NCBI GenBank assembly: GCA_028292565.1
Contig: JAQGMD010000211.1
Span: forward strand, 1-15,332
Reading direction: 5' to 3'
Length of the DNA stretch: 15,332 nucleotides
DNA from: Burkholderia sp.
GTDB taxonomy: Bacteria > Pseudomonadota > Gammaproteobacteria > Burkholderiales > Burkholderiaceae
Shown: one piece after another, positions 14,244 through 15,332 of the stretch
How the letters are laid out: each line of letters starts with the position of its first letter
Position numbering within the stretch: the first letter of the stretch is position 1
Program-made: the position numbers and the translations under genes
The notes under the pieces: model-generated
Told to the model about the DNA's origin: nothing
The model's input: the letters and a program-made list of their open reading frames with translations, nothing else
Database searches by the model: none

Positions 14244-15332
14244 CTTGTGTCTCCTTTTGTTTTAAAGCCTCGTTGTAGAATCATTAGTACCAGTACCAGC
14301 GACACCGCCAGCAGTGTCAACGTAATCGGACGCGAGAGGAAAATCGCGGCGCCGTCGGCGGACATCACCATCGACTGGCGCAGCGCCTGTTCGAGCATCG
14401 GCGCCAGCACGAAGGACAACAGCAGCGGCCCCATCTCGTAGTCAAACTTGCGCAGGAGATAGCCGAGGACGCCAAAGCCGATCATCACGTACAGGTCGAA
14501 GAAGTTCTTGTTGGTGGAATAGGTGCCGACCACCGCGAGCAGCAGGATGATCGGAAACAGCACCGCGTAAGGCACCCGCAGCAGCTGCACCCACAGGCCA
14601 ATCAGCGGCAGGTTCAGGATCAGCAGGAAGACATTACCGACGAACATGCTGGCCATGACACCCCAGAACACTTCCGGATGCTGGGTCATCATCATCGGAC
14701 CGGGCTGCACTCCTTGAATAATCAGCGCGCCCATCAGCAATGCTGTCACCGCATTGCCGGGCAACCCGAGCGACAGCAGTGGCACCATGCCGCTGGCAAC
14801 CGCCGCGTTGTTCGCCGACTCCGGTCCGGCCAGGCCTTCGATCGCGCCTTTGCCGAATCGCGTCGGATCGTCAGCGATACGTCGCTCCATCGCATACGAC
14901 ATGAACGATGCCGTCACCGGCCCGCCGCCCGGGATAACGCCGAGCACGAACCCGAGGCCGGAGCCGCGCAAGATCGGTTTCCATGACGCTTTCCAGTCTT
15001 GCCAGCCCGGCAGCAGATTGCGGATGCGGGTGGCGACGACTTCGTTCTTGATGATGCTTTCGACGTTCAGCAAAATTTCGGAAACGCCGAACAGACCGAT
15101 CACAACGGCAACCAGGTCGAATCCGGCGCTCAGGTCCACCGAGCCGAAGGTGAAGCGTTCCTTGCCGTCGACCAGATCGGTGCCGATGGTGGCCAGGAAC
15201 AAGCCGAGGCCGATCATCATGATGCCCTTCAGCGCGCCACCCTGAATCATCAGCACCGTGCATACCAGTCCGAGCAGCATCAGTGCGAAGTTTTCAGGCG
15301 GGCCGAAGGTCAGCGCTGCTGACGTCAGCATG
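14240..15332 (-). CDS. TctA-family tripartite tricarboxylate transporter permease, N-terminus cut by window edge
   Basis: The last 363 residues of the large membrane subunit; complete proteins have about 500 residues, so roughly the first 140 lie beyond the window and the ATG near 15331 is unlikely to be the true start. The frame is open to the edge. Diagnostic segments are GVIPGGGPVTASFMSYAMER and LGLPGNAVTALLMGALIIQG, plus many hydrophobic helices. It carries carboxylates across the inner membrane with the ion gradient, together with a small TctB subunit and a Bug receptor. tctB is not between tctA and the receptor gene; it would normally precede tctA, outside the window. Confidence 0.93.
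   Translation of the reverse strand, partial: MLTSAALTFGPPENFALMLLGLVCTVLMIQGGALKGIMMIGLGLFLATIGTDLVDGKERFTFGSVDLSAGFDLVAVVIGLFGVSEILLNVESIIKNEVVATRIRNLLPGWQDWKASWKPILRGSGLGFVLGVIPGGGPVTASFMSYAMERRIADDPTRFGKGAIEGLAGPESANNAAVASGMVPLLSLGLPGNAVTALLMGALIIQGVQPGPMMMTQHPEVFWGVMASMFVGNVFLLILNLPLIGLWVQLLRVPYAVLFPIILLLAVVGTYSTNKNFFDLYVMIGFGVLGYLLRKFDYEMGPLLLSFVLAPMLEQALRQSMVMSADGAAIFLSRPITLTLLAVSLVLVLMILQRGFKTKGDTR

Noticed and set aside
13275..14441. A 388-codon plus-strand open frame opposite the second Bug gene
   Set aside because: Antisense shadow: rich in Arg, His and Ala, no family features, while the opposite strand encodes a complete Bug receptor with signal peptide.

Overview
The window looks like a chromosomal stretch of a betaproteobacterium, most likely Burkholderiales. 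The reasons are moderately high GC, two periplasmic receptors of the Bug/TctC type (a family greatly expanded in Bordetella, Cupriavidus and relatives), a TctA permease, and the general style of the catabolic gene sets. The genus cannot be fixed from the sequence alone.

Left part (1-7055, all + strand). The tail of an IclR-type regulator is followed by an FMN-dependent 2-hydroxyacid dehydrogenase resembling (S)-mandelate dehydrogenase. That gene has a good sigma70-type promoter and two inverted repeats in front of it. Next is an orphan Bug receptor ending in a GC-rich hairpin. An 889-base gene-poor, partly AT-rich stretch (2823-3711) follows, with what look like vestigial gene starts. Then comes a tight four-gene unit: a cysteine hydrolase (isochorismatase/ureidoacrylate-hydrolase type), a Tat-type NMT1/SsuA-like binding protein, an ABC ATPase and an ABC permease. 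Its likely job is import of a small nitrogenous or amide-type solute and hydrolysis of a C-N bond, but the substrate is unknown.

Middle (7056-8516). A tRNA-Leu(TAA) gene lies on the minus strand with its own promoter and a strong intrinsic terminator. Just beyond its 3' end are decayed minus-strand coding remnants: a P4-type tyrosine integrase fragment with an internal stop, the end of an unidentified gene, and a reading frame with weak DUF305-like and Hsp20-like stretches. This is the signature of an old integration site, so the left part may be accessory DNA inserted at the tRNA.

Right part (8517-15332, all minus except one gene). A two-subunit thiamine-diphosphate-dependent 2-oxoacid decarboxylase (alpha and beta overlapping by 4 bases) is divergent from a LysR regulator. 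The LysR gene converges on a zinc-independent quinone oxidoreductase. Upstream on the minus strand are an SDR protein lacking the standard YxxxK pair, a GST-fold protein, a second Bug receptor and a TctA permease that runs off the window edge. Together they resemble a carboxylate uptake and breakdown cluster: TctA/Bug import, decarboxylation of a 2-oxoacid, then redox steps. The substrate cannot be read from sequence.

No CRISPR array, complete insertion sequence, rRNA gene or obvious defence or toxin system was seen.
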